From Umezawaea endophytica (GTDB lineage: Bacteria > Actinomycetota > Actinomycetes > Mycobacteriales > Pseudonocardiaceae): a DNA stretch of 64,000 bases. Of the stretch, positions 14,378 to 22,354 are shown piece by piece (the stretch's first letter is position 1; each line of letters opens with the position of its first letter). The stretch lies in the NCBI RefSeq assembly GCF_025061645.1, contig NZ_JANYMP010000010.1:284141-348140 (forward strand), in the 5' to 3' direction. The notes under the pieces are model-generated. The model did no database searches. It had not been told where the DNA came from and was given only the letters and a program-made list of their open reading frames with translations. Position numbers and translations under genes: made by a program.

Positions 14378-15349
14378 ATGCGAGTGCTCGCCGCCCAGGA
14401 CTCGTTCTTCCTCGCCCGGCGTCCGAGGAAGGACTCCCCCCACACCACCGCCGCCTACCGCCGTGACCTCACGGGTGTCACGGTGCTGCTCGCCGAGTCC
14501 TTGTCCGTGCCCGTCGACGAGCTGGTGGTCGAGGACCTGACCAGCGGGAACCTACGTGCGGCGTTCGGGGTGTTCGCTGATTCGCACGCGAAGTCGTCGG
14601 TGTTGCGGGCGTGGTCGACGTGGAACCAGTTCTTGACGTTCTGCGTGGCGGACGACCTGTTGCCGGGCAATCCGATGGGGGCGGTGGCGCGGCCGAAGAC
14701 CCCTCCGCTGGTGCCGAAGCCGTTGCGGGGTGAGGACACGCCGGAGCAGTTGTTGAGCGCCGCGGCGGACGGGACGCACGGTGGGCGGGATCCGTGGCCT
14801 GAGCGGGACGTGCTGGTGATCGCGTTGGGGTTGGTGGCGGGGTTGCGGTCGGCGGAGATGCGGACGTTGACGTTGGCGTCGATCGTGGGGCGGGAGGGTG
14901 AGCGGCGGTTGCACGTGGTCGGGAAGGGGAATCGGGACCGGTCGGTGCCGATCGAGCCGTCGATGGAGCGGATCGTGGAGCAGTACCTGGCTTCGTGCCG
15001 GTCGCGTTTTCCGCAGGCGGGTTTTGATCGGGGGTCTCCCCTGTTGCGGGATCGGCGGGGTGAGGCGATCGGGCGGGGTGGGTTGGAGTACCTGGTGAAG
15101 TCGTGCTTCCGGTGGGCGGGGTTGCACGATCGGGTGCCGACGGGGGCGAACCTGCACGCTTTGCGGCACACGTTCGCGACGCGGTTGGCGGAGGACGGGG
15201 CGTCGGCGTCGGAGATCATGGCGTTGTTGGGGCACGCGTCGTTGGCGACGAGTCAGAACTACATCGAGGCGACGGCGCGCGAACGGCGGTCGGCGGCGGC
15301 GAGCAATCGGACGTATCGGGCGTTGGGGAGGATGGCCGAGTCGGAGTAG
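14378..15349 (+). CDS. Tyrosine recombinase, XerC/D-like, next to dif
   Basis: A complete 323-residue tyrosine recombinase. The N-terminal SAM-like domain has SPHTTAAYRRDLTGVTVL near residue 20. The catalytic set is intact: R157 in GLRSAEMRTL, K183 in GKGNRDRS, H260 and R263 in HALRHTFATRL, H286 in LLGHASLATSQ and nucleophile Y295 in NYIEATA. It should cut and rejoin a specific DNA site. The distance to dif (1 kb), the absence of a tRNA target and of phage genes, and the NHEJ genes behind it suggest a chromosomal role. The first 57 codons are C-ending, the rest strongly G-ending. The ATG begins MRVLAAQDSF. Confidence 0.9.
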   Translation: MRVLAAQDSFFLARRPRKDSPHTTAAYRRDLTGVTVLLAESLSVPVDELVVEDLTSGNLRAAFGVFADSHAKSSVLRAWSTWNQFLTFCVADDLLPGNPMGAVARPKTPPLVPKPLRGEDTPEQLLSAAADGTHGGRDPWPERDVLVIALGLVAGLRSAEMRTLTLASIVGREGERRLHVVGKGNRDRSVPIEPSMERIVEQYLASCRSRFPQAGFDRGSPLLRDRRGEAIGRGGLEYLVKSCFRWAGLHDRVPTGANLHALRHTFATRLAEDGASASEIMALLGHASLATSQNYIEATARERRSAAASNRTYRALGRMAESE

Positions 15350-15410
15350 TGGCTGGTGCGTGCGGGTGACTTGGGTTCGCACGGGCGTTCGGTGGGTGTT
15401 CCCTGGTGGT

Positions 15411-16193
15411 ATGCGGGCGTTGTGGCGTGGGGCTCTCTCGTTCGGGTTGGTGTCGATCCCGGTTCGGGTGTTCGGCGCTACCGAGGAGCACGGTTTTCGG
15501 TTCCACCAGGTGCACCGGGTGGATGGTGGGCAGGTTCGGCACCGGAGGGTGTGTTCGGTGTGCGACGAGGAGGTTCCGGCTGAGGCGATGGCCAAGGGGT
15601 ACCGGTTGGAGGACGGCCGGTTGGTGATCGTGGAGGCGGAGGACTTCGAAGGGTTGCCGTCGGCGTCGGATCACGTGATCGACGTGGTGGAGTTCGTGTC
15701 GGCTGAGCAGATCGATCCGATCTACCTGCACCGGTCGTACTACCTGCGGCCGGATGAGGAGGCGGTGCCGTCGTACTCGTTGTTGCGGGAGGCGTTGCGG
15801 CGGTCGTGGCGGGTGGCGGTCGTGAAGATCACGTTGCGGCGGCGGGAGACGTTGGCGGTGGTGCGGCCGCGTGGGGATCTGCTGGTGTTGCACTCGTTGT
15901 TGTGGCCGGATGAGGTGCGGGATCCGGGGTTCGAGTTGCCGGTGGTGCGGTCGCGTCCGCAGGAGGTGCGGATGGCGTTGTCGTTGGTGAACTCGATGGC
16001 GGCGGAGTTCGATCATTCGGCGTTCTCGGATGACTACCGGGAGGCGTTGGAGGCGGTGATCGCGGCGAAGAGTGCGGGGGCGGTGATCCCGGCGGCGCGG
16101 GCTCCGGAGGAGTCGGGTGCGGTGGATCTGCTGGTGGCGTTGCAGCGGAGTTTGGAGAAGGTGCGGGCGGAGCGGCCTGATCCGGCTCGTTAG
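15411..16193 (+). CDS. ku: Ku homodimer DNA end-binding protein, copy 1
   Basis: A 260-residue bacterial Ku. It begins with the family signature MRALWRGALSFGLVSIPVRV, has RRVCSVCDEEVP near residue 45, YYLRPDEEAV and LRREALRR-like helices in the middle, and the core MALSLVNSMAAEF. It would bind DNA double-strand ends and recruit LigD-type enzymes. There is no lysine-rich tail. The ATG lies 61 bp after the recombinase stop. It is about half identical by eye to the second Ku that follows, so the pair looks like a tandem duplication that has diverged. Confidence 0.93.
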   Translation: MRALWRGALSFGLVSIPVRVFGATEEHGFRFHQVHRVDGGQVRHRRVCSVCDEEVPAEAMAKGYRLEDGRLVIVEAEDFEGLPSASDHVIDVVEFVSAEQIDPIYLHRSYYLRPDEEAVPSYSLLREALRRSWRVAVVKITLRRRETLAVVRPRGDLLVLHSLLWPDEVRDPGFELPVVRSRPQEVRMALSLVNSMAAEFDHSAFSDDYREALEAVIAAKSAGAVIPAARAPEESGAVDLLVALQRSLEKVRAERPDPAR

Positions 16194-16248
16194 TCCGTGT
16201 GGGTGACGCTGGGGTGCGGATTCCGCATTTCGGGGGTAGCAAGTTGCC

Positions 16249-17082
16249 ATGAGGTCGATCTGGCGTGGTGCGATCTCCTTCGGCCTGGTCACGATCGGGG
16301 TTCGGCTGTTCTCGGCCACGGAGGAGCACAACTTTCGGTTCCACCAGATGCACCGCGAGGACGGTGGGCGCATCAAGTACCGGCGCGTCTGCTCGGTGTG
16401 CGGTGAGGAGGTGGCTTTCGCGGACATCGCGAAGGGCTACGAGTTGGACGACGGTCGTGTGGTGATGTTGGACGGCGAGGACTTCGAGTCGTTGCCGATC
16501 GAGACGGACCGGTCGATCCAGGTGTTGGAGTTCGTGCCGGTGGAGGAGATCGATCCGATCTACTTCCAGAAGTCGTACTACTTGGAGCCGGACAAGACGG
16601 CGGTTCGGCCTTATGTGTTGTTGCGGACGGCGTTGGAGGACGCGGAGCGGTTGGCGGTCGTGAAGATCACGATTCGTCAGCGGCAGACGTTGGCGACGTT
16701 GCGGGCGCGGGATGACGTGCTGGTGTTGCACACGATGTTGTGGCCGGATGAGATCCGGCGGCCGGAGTTCGACTTCCTGGGCGGTGACGTCGAGGTGCGT
16801 CCGCAGGAGTTGCGGATGGCGTCGTCGCTGGTGGAGAGCATGGCGGGGTCGTTCGAGGAGGAGGAGTTCACCGACGACTACCGGGACGCGATGGAGAAGC
16901 TGATCACGGCGAAGGCCGAGGGTGCGGTGCTGCCGGTCGCGGAGGAGTCGGAGGAGTCGGGTGAGGTGATCGACCTGATGACGGCGTTGGAGCGGAGTGT
17001 GGAGGCGGCGAGGTCGTCTCGGGTGGCGCCCGCGAAGCCGGGTAAGAAGAAGGCCGCGGAGAAGAAGGCCAGTTCCGCCTGA
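16249..17082 (+). CDS. ku: Ku homodimer DNA end-binding protein, copy 2 with lysine-rich tail
   Basis: A 277-residue Ku. MRSIWRGAISFGLVTIGVRL opens the beta-barrel, RRVCSVCGEEVAF follows, and the C-terminus ends AKPGKKKAAEKKASSA, the basic tail that in mycobacterial Ku aids DNA binding and threading. Compared with copy 1 it has a longer acidic segment before the tail. It lies 55 bp after copy 1. The LigD phosphoesterase start is 10 bp after its stop, so the genes form one transcript. Two Ku proteins may form homo- or heterodimers; sequence cannot decide. Confidence 0.94.
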   Translation: MRSIWRGAISFGLVTIGVRLFSATEEHNFRFHQMHREDGGRIKYRRVCSVCGEEVAFADIAKGYELDDGRVVMLDGEDFESLPIETDRSIQVLEFVPVEEIDPIYFQKSYYLEPDKTAVRPYVLLRTALEDAERLAVVKITIRQRQTLATLRARDDVLVLHTMLWPDEIRRPEFDFLGGDVEVRPQELRMASSLVESMAGSFEEEEFTDDYRDAMEKLITAKAEGAVLPVAEESEESGEVIDLMTALERSVEAARSSRVAPAKPGKKKAAEKKASSA

Positions 17083-17092
17083 GGGCGTGGTG

Positions 17093-18178
17093 ATGGCGGA
17101 TCTTTCGGAGTACCGGCGGAAGCGGGATCCGGGGCGCACTCCTGAGCCGGTGCCGGACGAGGGGGTACTCCCCCACGGTGCTGATGACACGTTCGTGATC
17201 CAGGAGCACCACGCGTCGTCGTTGCACTGGGACGTGCGGTTGGAGCGCGGTGGGGTGCTGGTGTCGTTCGCGGTGCCGAAGGGGTTGCCGCCGGAGCCGG
17301 GGGTGATCCGGTTGGCGGTGCGCACCGAGGATCACCCGTTGGAGTACGCGGGGTTCTCGGGGGTGATCCCGAGGGGTGAGTACGGCGGCGGGGAGATGTT
17401 CCTGTGGGACCGCGGTCGGTACGAGACGGTGAAGTGGTCGGACCGCGAGGTCGACGTGGTGTTGCACGGGGACCGGGTCGAGGGTGAGTTCGTGTTCTTC
17501 CGGCGGGACGGGTCGTCGGGCAAGGACTGGATGGTGCGGCGGCGGCACGTGGCGGCGCGGCCGGATTGGGTGTCGTTGCCGGTGGACCTGCGGCCGATGG
17601 TGGCGACGGTGGGGTCGTTGCCGCCGGTCGAGCAGGACGACGAGTGGTCGTACGAGTTCCGGTGGGACGGTCTGCGGGTGTTGGCGCGGGTCGAGGGTGG
17701 GCGGGTGGTGCTGTCGGACGGGGTGGGTGGGGATGTGACGGCGTTGTTCCCGGAGGTGCAGGGGTTGGGGGCGGGGTTGGGGATGACGCAGGTGGTACTG
17801 GACGGGGTGGTGGTGGCGTTCTCGGGTGGGCGGCCGAGTGCGGAGGGGTTGGGTCAGCGGTTGGGGGCGTCGTCGGCGGCGCGGGTGCGGCGGGTGGTGA
17901 GGTCGGTGCCGGTGAGTTTGCTGGTGTTCGACCTGTTGCACCTGGAGGGGCGGTCGACGGTGGGGTTGGGGCACGGGGATCGGCGGGTGTTGCTGGAGGA
18001 GTTGGGGTTGGCGGGGTCGTCGTGGCTGACTCCTCCGGCTTTTCGGGGTGGTGGTGCGGCGGTGGTGGCGGCGGGTGTGGAGCAGGGGTTGTCGGGGGTG
18101 GTGGCGAAGAGGTCGGATTCGGTGTACTCCCCCGGTGTTCGGTCTCCGCTGTGGGTGGAGGTGTTGTCGGGTGGGTGA
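17093..18178 (+). CDS. LigD-type 3'-phosphoesterase with degenerate ligase domain
   Basis: A 361-residue protein. Residues 5-155 are the LigD 3'-phosphoesterase domain, with FVIQEHHASSLHWDVRLE (H39/H40, H45, D47) and IPRGEYGGGEMFLWDRG. Residues 170-361 resemble the nucleotidyltransferase domain of an ATP-dependent ligase, but the adenylated lysine of motif I (KxDG) is Arg190 in YEFRWDGLRV, the motif IV acidic residue is lost near LSGVVAKR, and motif V ends WVEVL instead of WxKxK. No OB-fold follows. It should therefore trim 3' ends but not ligate. GAGG eight bases upstream supports the ATG. It overlaps the polymerase gene by eight bases. Confidence 0.85.
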   Translation: MADLSEYRRKRDPGRTPEPVPDEGVLPHGADDTFVIQEHHASSLHWDVRLERGGVLVSFAVPKGLPPEPGVIRLAVRTEDHPLEYAGFSGVIPRGEYGGGEMFLWDRGRYETVKWSDREVDVVLHGDRVEGEFVFFRRDGSSGKDWMVRRRHVAARPDWVSLPVDLRPMVATVGSLPPVEQDDEWSYEFRWDGLRVLARVEGGRVVLSDGVGGDVTALFPEVQGLGAGLGMTQVVLDGVVVAFSGGRPSAEGLGQRLGASSAARVRRVVRSVPVSLLVFDLLHLEGRSTVGLGHGDRRVLLEELGLAGSSWLTPPAFRGGGAAVVAAGVEQGLSGVVAKRSDSVYSPGVRSPLWVEVLSGG

Positions 18179-19082
18179 GTCGACGACGGTTCGGGTGGAG
18201 GGGCGGCTGTTGCGGCTGACGAACCTGGACAAGGTGTTGTACCCGGAGCAGGGGTTCACCAAGGCCGAGGTGATCGACTACTACTCGCGGGTGGCGCCGG
18301 TGTTGTTGCCGCGGTTGGTGGGGCGTCCGGTGACGTTGCGGCGGTATCCGGACGGGGTGGAGGGGCCGTCGTTCTTCGAGAAGAACGTGCCGGGGCACGC
18401 GCCGGAGTGGGTGCGGACGGTGCGGATCGAGACGCCGGGTAGCGCGAAGGGCAACGAGTTCGCGGATTTCGTGGTGGTGGAGGACCTGGCGACGTTGGTG
18501 TGGGTGGCGAACCTGGCGGCGTTGGAGTTGCACGTGCCGCAGTGGACGGTGGGTCCGCGTGGTGGGAGGCGCTCCCCTGATCTGCTGGTGTTCGACCTGG
18601 ATCCGGGGTTGCCGGCGACGGTGGTGGAGTGCTGTCGGGTGGCGGAGTTGTTGCGGGTGGAGTTGGAGCGGGACGGGTTGGTGGTGTTCGCGAAGACGAG
18701 CGGGTCGAAGGGGATGCAGTTGTGCGCGGCGGTGGAGGTGTCGTCGCCGGAGCGGACGGCGGTGTACGCGAAGGGGTTGGCGCAGCGGTTGGCGGCGGAG
18801 CACCCGGAGTTGGTGGTGTCGACGATGGCGAGGGCGGCGCGGCCGGGGAAGGTGTTGATCGACTGGTCGCAGAACAACCCGGCGAAGACGACGGTGGTGG
18901 CGTATTCGTTGCGGGCTCGGGTGGTGCCGTCGGTGTCGACGCCGGTGTCGTGGGACGAGGTGAAGGCGTGTGCGCGGCCGGAGGACCTGGTGTTCACGGC
19001 GGAGGACGTGTTGGGGCGGGTGACGCACGGGGGTGATCTGTTCGCGGAGCTGCTGGACGACCCGGTGCGGTTGCCGGGCTGA
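18171..19082 (+). CDS. LigD-type NHEJ primase-polymerase
   Basis: A 303-residue archaeo-eukaryotic primase-type polymerase, the stand-alone version of the LigD POL domain. LTNLDKVLYPEQGFTKAEVI is the family start, FFEKNVPGHAPEWV follows, metal-binding D142 and D144 lie in LLVFDLDPG, TSGSKGMQL is the nucleotide-binding motif and D231 in LIDWSQNN the third acidic residue. It would fill gaps and add ribonucleotides at DNA ends. The GTG at 18171 has GGAGG nine bases upstream and overlaps the previous gene by eight bases, so it is coupled. Leucine codons are mostly TTG, a sign of the local bias. Confidence 0.9.
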   Translation: MGESTTVRVEGRLLRLTNLDKVLYPEQGFTKAEVIDYYSRVAPVLLPRLVGRPVTLRRYPDGVEGPSFFEKNVPGHAPEWVRTVRIETPGSAKGNEFADFVVVEDLATLVWVANLAALELHVPQWTVGPRGGRRSPDLLVFDLDPGLPATVVECCRVAELLRVELERDGLVVFAKTSGSKGMQLCAAVEVSSPERTAVYAKGLAQRLAAEHPELVVSTMARAARPGKVLIDWSQNNPAKTTVVAYSLRARVVPSVSTPVSWDEVKACARPEDLVFTAEDVLGRVTHGGDLFAELLDDPVRLPG

Positions 19083-19124
19083 TCCGCGTTATTCTGGCCG
19101 ACTGCCTTCTGGAAGGAATTGGTC

Positions 19125-19682
19125 GTGTCGGAGAGCTCGGAGAGCATGGAGGAGCGGTTGGCTCGGGCTTATGTGGCCGAGCCGCCGAAGCTGAACTCGA
19201 CGGTGACGCTGGTGGAGTACGACCCGGCGTGGCCGGGGTTGTTCGCGCGGGAGGAGGCGCGGATCCGCGGGGTGTTGGGGCCGGTGGCGGTGGTGTTGGA
19301 GCACGTGGGGTCGACGTCGGTGCCGGGGTTGGCGGCGAAGCCGATCGTGGACGTGGTGCTGGGCGTGCCGGATTCGACGGACGAGGTGGCGTACGTGCCG
19401 TTGTTGGAGGCGGCGGGGTACGTGTTGCGGATTCGTGAGGCGGAGGACGAGCACCGGTTGTTCAAGGGGCCGGACACGGACATCAACCTGCACGTGTACT
19501 CGGTGTCGTGCGGGGAGATCGCGCGGATGGTGGGGTTCCGGGATCGGTTGCGGGCGGTGCCTGGGGAGCGGGAGTTGTACGAGCGGACGAAGCGGGGGTT
19601 GGCGGCGCGGACGTGGACTTACGTGCAGGAGTACGCGGACGCGAAGTCGGAGGTGGTGGAGGGGATCCTGGGTCGGGCGTGA
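19125..19682 (+). CDS. GrpB/UPF0157-family nucleotidyltransferase-like protein
   Basis: A 185-residue GrpB family protein. VTLVEYDPAWPGLFAREEAR near residue 30, then LEHVGSTSVPGLAAKPIVDVVLGV, with G-S-T-S-V-x-G-L and the two acidic residues typical of the polymerase-beta-like fold, and HRLFKGPDTDINLHVYS. The biological substrate is unknown. The GTG at 19125 has GGAAGGA nine bases upstream and TATTCT as a likely -10 about 32 bases upstream, so it may have its own promoter apart from the NHEJ genes. Confidence 0.88.
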   Translation: MSESSESMEERLARAYVAEPPKLNSTVTLVEYDPAWPGLFAREEARIRGVLGPVAVVLEHVGSTSVPGLAAKPIVDVVLGVPDSTDEVAYVPLLEAAGYVLRIREAEDEHRLFKGPDTDINLHVYSVSCGEIARMVGFRDRLRAVPGERELYERTKRGLAARTWTYVQEYADAKSEVVEGILGRA

Positions 19683-19691
19683 GGCTGCCGG

Positions 19692-20531
19692 TCAGCGCAG
19701 GAATTCGGCGATGGCCTGGACCAGGTGGTGGGGGTCGTCGAGCCACGGGAAGTGGCCGCCGCCGGGTTGGACGGTGAGGGTGGCGGTGGGGATGAGGTCG
19801 GCGAGTTCGGCGCACCGGTGGGGTGGGGCGATCGGGTCGTGGTCGGCGGCGTAGACGAGCACGGGGACGTCCAGGGCCATCAGGGCGCGGCGGGTGGTGC
19901 CGGGGGTGAACGCGCCGGGTGCCCAGTAGCCCTCCAGCGCGGGCAGGGAGCGCTGGGTCCGCTCGGCGTCGGCGTGGGCTTTCGTGGTGTCGTCCCAGCG
20001 GCCGTAGAACAGCGGGGCGGCGGTGAGGCGGTCGTGGTGGGTGGCGTGTCCGGCGTTGAGGCGGTCCAGTGCGGCCGCGGCGGCGGGGTACCAGGGTTGG
20101 TGGGCGTGGGAGGCGAGGTGGTGGGTCCAGTCGTCGGCCGTGGGGGTGAGGTCGACGGCGCGCAGGGCGGGGGTGAGCAGGACCAGTCGGTGGAGCCGGT
20201 CGGGGTGGTCGTAGGCGTGGGCCATGGCGATCCCGGCTCCGGCGGAGTGGCCGAGCAGGTCGACGCGGTCGAGGTCGAGGTGGCGGCGCAGGGCGTCGAC
20301 GTCGTGGGCGAGGCGGTCGCGTCGGTAGGTGGCGGGGTCGGTGGGGGTGTCGGAGTCGCCGGTCCCCCGGTTGTCGAGCAGGACGAGTTGGCGGTGGGCG
20401 GTGAGTCCGCCGAGGTCGCCGAGGTAGTCCGCGGAGCGGCCCGCGCCTCCTGGTAGGCACAGCAGCGGGTCGCCGGAGCCCGCGAGGTGGTAGGCGAGGC
20501 GGGTGCCGTCGTAGGAGGTGAATCGGGGCAT
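19692..20531 (-). CDS. Alpha/beta hydrolase (proline iminopeptidase-like)
   Basis: A 279-residue alpha/beta hydrolase. LLCLPGGAGRSADYLGDL is the oxyanion loop, VLLDNRGTGDSDTP follows, the nucleophile elbow is LLGHSAGAGIAMAHA (Ser near 98), and the His is in VQPGGGHFPWLDDP near the C-terminus. The form is close to proline iminopeptidases and other S33 peptidases. GAGG eight bases upstream supports the ATG at 20531. It is the second gene after the S9 peptidase (29-bp gap), so a peptide-degrading operon is likely. A decayed paralogue lies at 22348-22764. Confidence 0.87.
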   Translation of the reverse strand: MPRFTSYDGTRLAYHLAGSGDPLLCLPGGAGRSADYLGDLGGLTAHRQLVLLDNRGTGDSDTPTDPATYRRDRLAHDVDALRRHLDLDRVDLLGHSAGAGIAMAHAYDHPDRLHRLVLLTPALRAVDLTPTADDWTHHLASHAHQPWYPAAAAALDRLNAGHATHHDRLTAAPLFYGRWDDTTKAHADAERTQRSLPALEGYWAPGAFTPGTTRRALMALDVPVLVYAADHDPIAPPHRCAELADLIPTATLTVQPGGGHFPWLDDPHHLVQAIAEFLR

Positions 20532-20560
20532 CGGGTCATCCTCGCGCACCTGGGGTGCCC

Positions 20561-22354
20561 TTAGCGGCCCCTGTCGCGCAGCCACCGGTCGAACCAGGCG
20601 CGGGTGCGGTGCAGCAGGTCGAGTTGGTGGGCGCGGTCGCGCAGGGTGTGGGGTTCGGCGGGGTAGACGACGTGGTCGTGGTGGACGCCGTGGTGGTGCA
20701 GGGCGTGGCGGAGGCGTTCGGCCTGGGTGGCGGGGACGTTGGTGTCGTTTTCGCCGTGGGCGATGAGCACGGGGGTGTCGATGGTGCGGGCGTGGGTGAT
20801 GGGGCTGTTGCGGTGCGGGTCCTCCCCCGCGAGGGCGGCTTCGAAGGCGCCTTCCTCACCGGTGGCGGCGAGCAGTGGCCAGTCGCTGATGCCCGCGCCG
20901 ACGAGGGCGGCTTTGAACCGGTGGGTTCGGGTGACGGCCCAGGCGGCCATGAACCCACCGTGGCTCCAGCCGCCGATGCCGAGGCGGTCGGGGTCGGCGA
21001 CGCCGTCGGCGGTGAGCAGGTCGATGCCGGTGAGGATGTCGGTCCACTCGTCGCCGCCGACGGCGCCCGCGACGAGGGCGGCGAAGGCGTGGCCGTGGCC
21101 TCGTCCGCCGCGCGGGTTGGGGAGGAAGACGGCGTAGCCGTGGGTGGCGAGCCATTGGCCGCTGGGGTACCAGCCGAGGTGGAGTTGGTCGGCGTGGCGG
21201 TCGTAGGGGCCGCCGTGGACGAGGGTGACGAGTGGGAAGGGGCCGTCGGTTCGGGTGGTGCCGGGTGGGAGGAGGAGCAGGCCGTCGAGTGGGAGTCCGT
21301 CGGGGGCGGGGTAGGCGAGGCGTTCCTGGACGCCCCAGCGGATGTCGCGCAGTGGTGGGTTGGTGTCGGTGAGGCGGGTGAGTGGTCCGAGGACGGGGCC
21401 AGCGTGGACGTCCTTGGGTTCGTAGGCGGAGCTGGCGATGACGGCGACGACGTCGCCGCGGGTGCTGGTGGTGAGGGATCCGGCGTAGCCGTTGAGGCGG
21501 GTGACCTCGGCCAGTGGTGGTCCGAGGCGGTGGATGGCGGTGTCGAGGCCGTCGGCGACGAGGACGAGGGGTGGGCCGGTGTCGACCTGGACGAGTTCGA
21601 CCGGGCAGGCGGTGAGGTCGGTGGTCGGGGTGTGGTGGTCGGAGGTGTCGGTGGCCAGGTCGATGACGGTGGTGCCGCCGACGAGACCGGGTGGTGTGGT
21701 GGCCAGGTAGGCGAGGTGCCAGGTGGTGTCGGGGTGTCGCCACCAGACCGGTGAGGTCGCCGCGACGGCGGTGGTGCCGAGGTCGCGCGGGGTGCCGGTG
21801 GTGGGGTCGAGCAGGTGGAGTTCGGATTCGAGCAGGCCGGGGTCGGGGTCGCGGGTGGAGCGGGTGAGCACGGCCAGTGCGCCGCCGTCGGGGCGTCGGG
21901 CGAGGGCGGCGACGTGGCGGCCGGGGAACACGTCGGGGGTGTGGAGGTCGCCGGTGGTGGGGTTGAGCAGTCGCAGGCGTGAAGGGCCTGGGGTGGTGTC
22001 GTCGGGGGCGGTGAGGGCGAGTTGGTCGGTGGTGACGGGCAGGTGGTCGTCGATGCCGCCCGGCCACGCGGTGAGGGTCTGCGCGGGTCCGCCGGTGGGG
22101 TGGATTCGGCCGATCTGCCGGTCGTCGGTGAGGAAGTAGATCCACTGGCCGTCGGGTGACCAGCGGGGGGTGGTGCCGGTGGTGAGAGGGCGGGGTGGGG
22201 TGGTGCGGTCGACGGGGGTCAGCCACAGGGCGCGGTCGGGCCTGTCCCCCGCTTGTCCGACGGGGCCGAGGACGTAGGCGACCCATCGGCCGTCCGGGGA
22301 CAGGGCGGGTGTGGTCGGGACGAGGCTGTCGACGACGGCGGCGGCGGTCAGCAC
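20561..22354 (-). CDS. S9-family (prolyl oligopeptidase) serine peptidase
   Basis: A 597-residue peptidase with a seven-bladed beta-propeller (LSPDGRWVAYVLGP, then TPRWSPDGQWIYFLTDDRQI) followed by the catalytic alpha/beta hydrolase domain from about residue 350: LVTLVHGGPYDRHADQ, FLPNPRGGRGHGHAF, nucleophile in IGGWSHGGFMAAWAVT, Asp in IAHGENDTNVP and His in YPAEPHTLRDRAHQ. It cuts short peptides in the cytoplasm; there is no signal peptide. The GTG at 22354 has a GGTGGG before it; a GTG four codons upstream is possible. The start overlaps the 3' end of the decayed hydrolase gene by seven bases. Confidence 0.9.
   Translation of the reverse strand: MLTAAAVVDSLVPTTPALSPDGRWVAYVLGPVGQAGDRPDRALWLTPVDRTTPPRPLTTGTTPRWSPDGQWIYFLTDDRQIGRIHPTGGPAQTLTAWPGGIDDHLPVTTDQLALTAPDDTTPGPSRLRLLNPTTGDLHTPDVFPGRHVAALARRPDGGALAVLTRSTRDPDPGLLESELHLLDPTTGTPRDLGTTAVAATSPVWWRHPDTTWHLAYLATTPPGLVGGTTVIDLATDTSDHHTPTTDLTACPVELVQVDTGPPLVLVADGLDTAIHRLGPPLAEVTRLNGYAGSLTTSTRGDVVAVIASSAYEPKDVHAGPVLGPLTRLTDTNPPLRDIRWGVQERLAYPAPDGLPLDGLLLLPPGTTRTDGPFPLVTLVHGGPYDRHADQLHLGWYPSGQWLATHGYAVFLPNPRGGRGHGHAFAALVAGAVGGDEWTDILTGIDLLTADGVADPDRLGIGGWSHGGFMAAWAVTRTHRFKAALVGAGISDWPLLAATGEEGAFEAALAGEDPHRNSPITHARTIDTPVLIAHGENDTNVPATQAERLRHALHHHGVHHDHVVYPAEPHTLRDRAHQLDLLHRTRAWFDRWLRDRGR

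Noticed and set aside
14378-15349. The recombinase as part of a prophage or integrated element.
   Set aside because: No phage structural genes, tRNA, excisionase or flanking direct repeats were seen; the neighbours are NHEJ genes.
16878-19028. A 716-residue minus-strand frame.
   Set aside because: It is antisense to Ku, LigD-PE and polymerase, with Pro/Arg-rich composition caused by the skewed bases.
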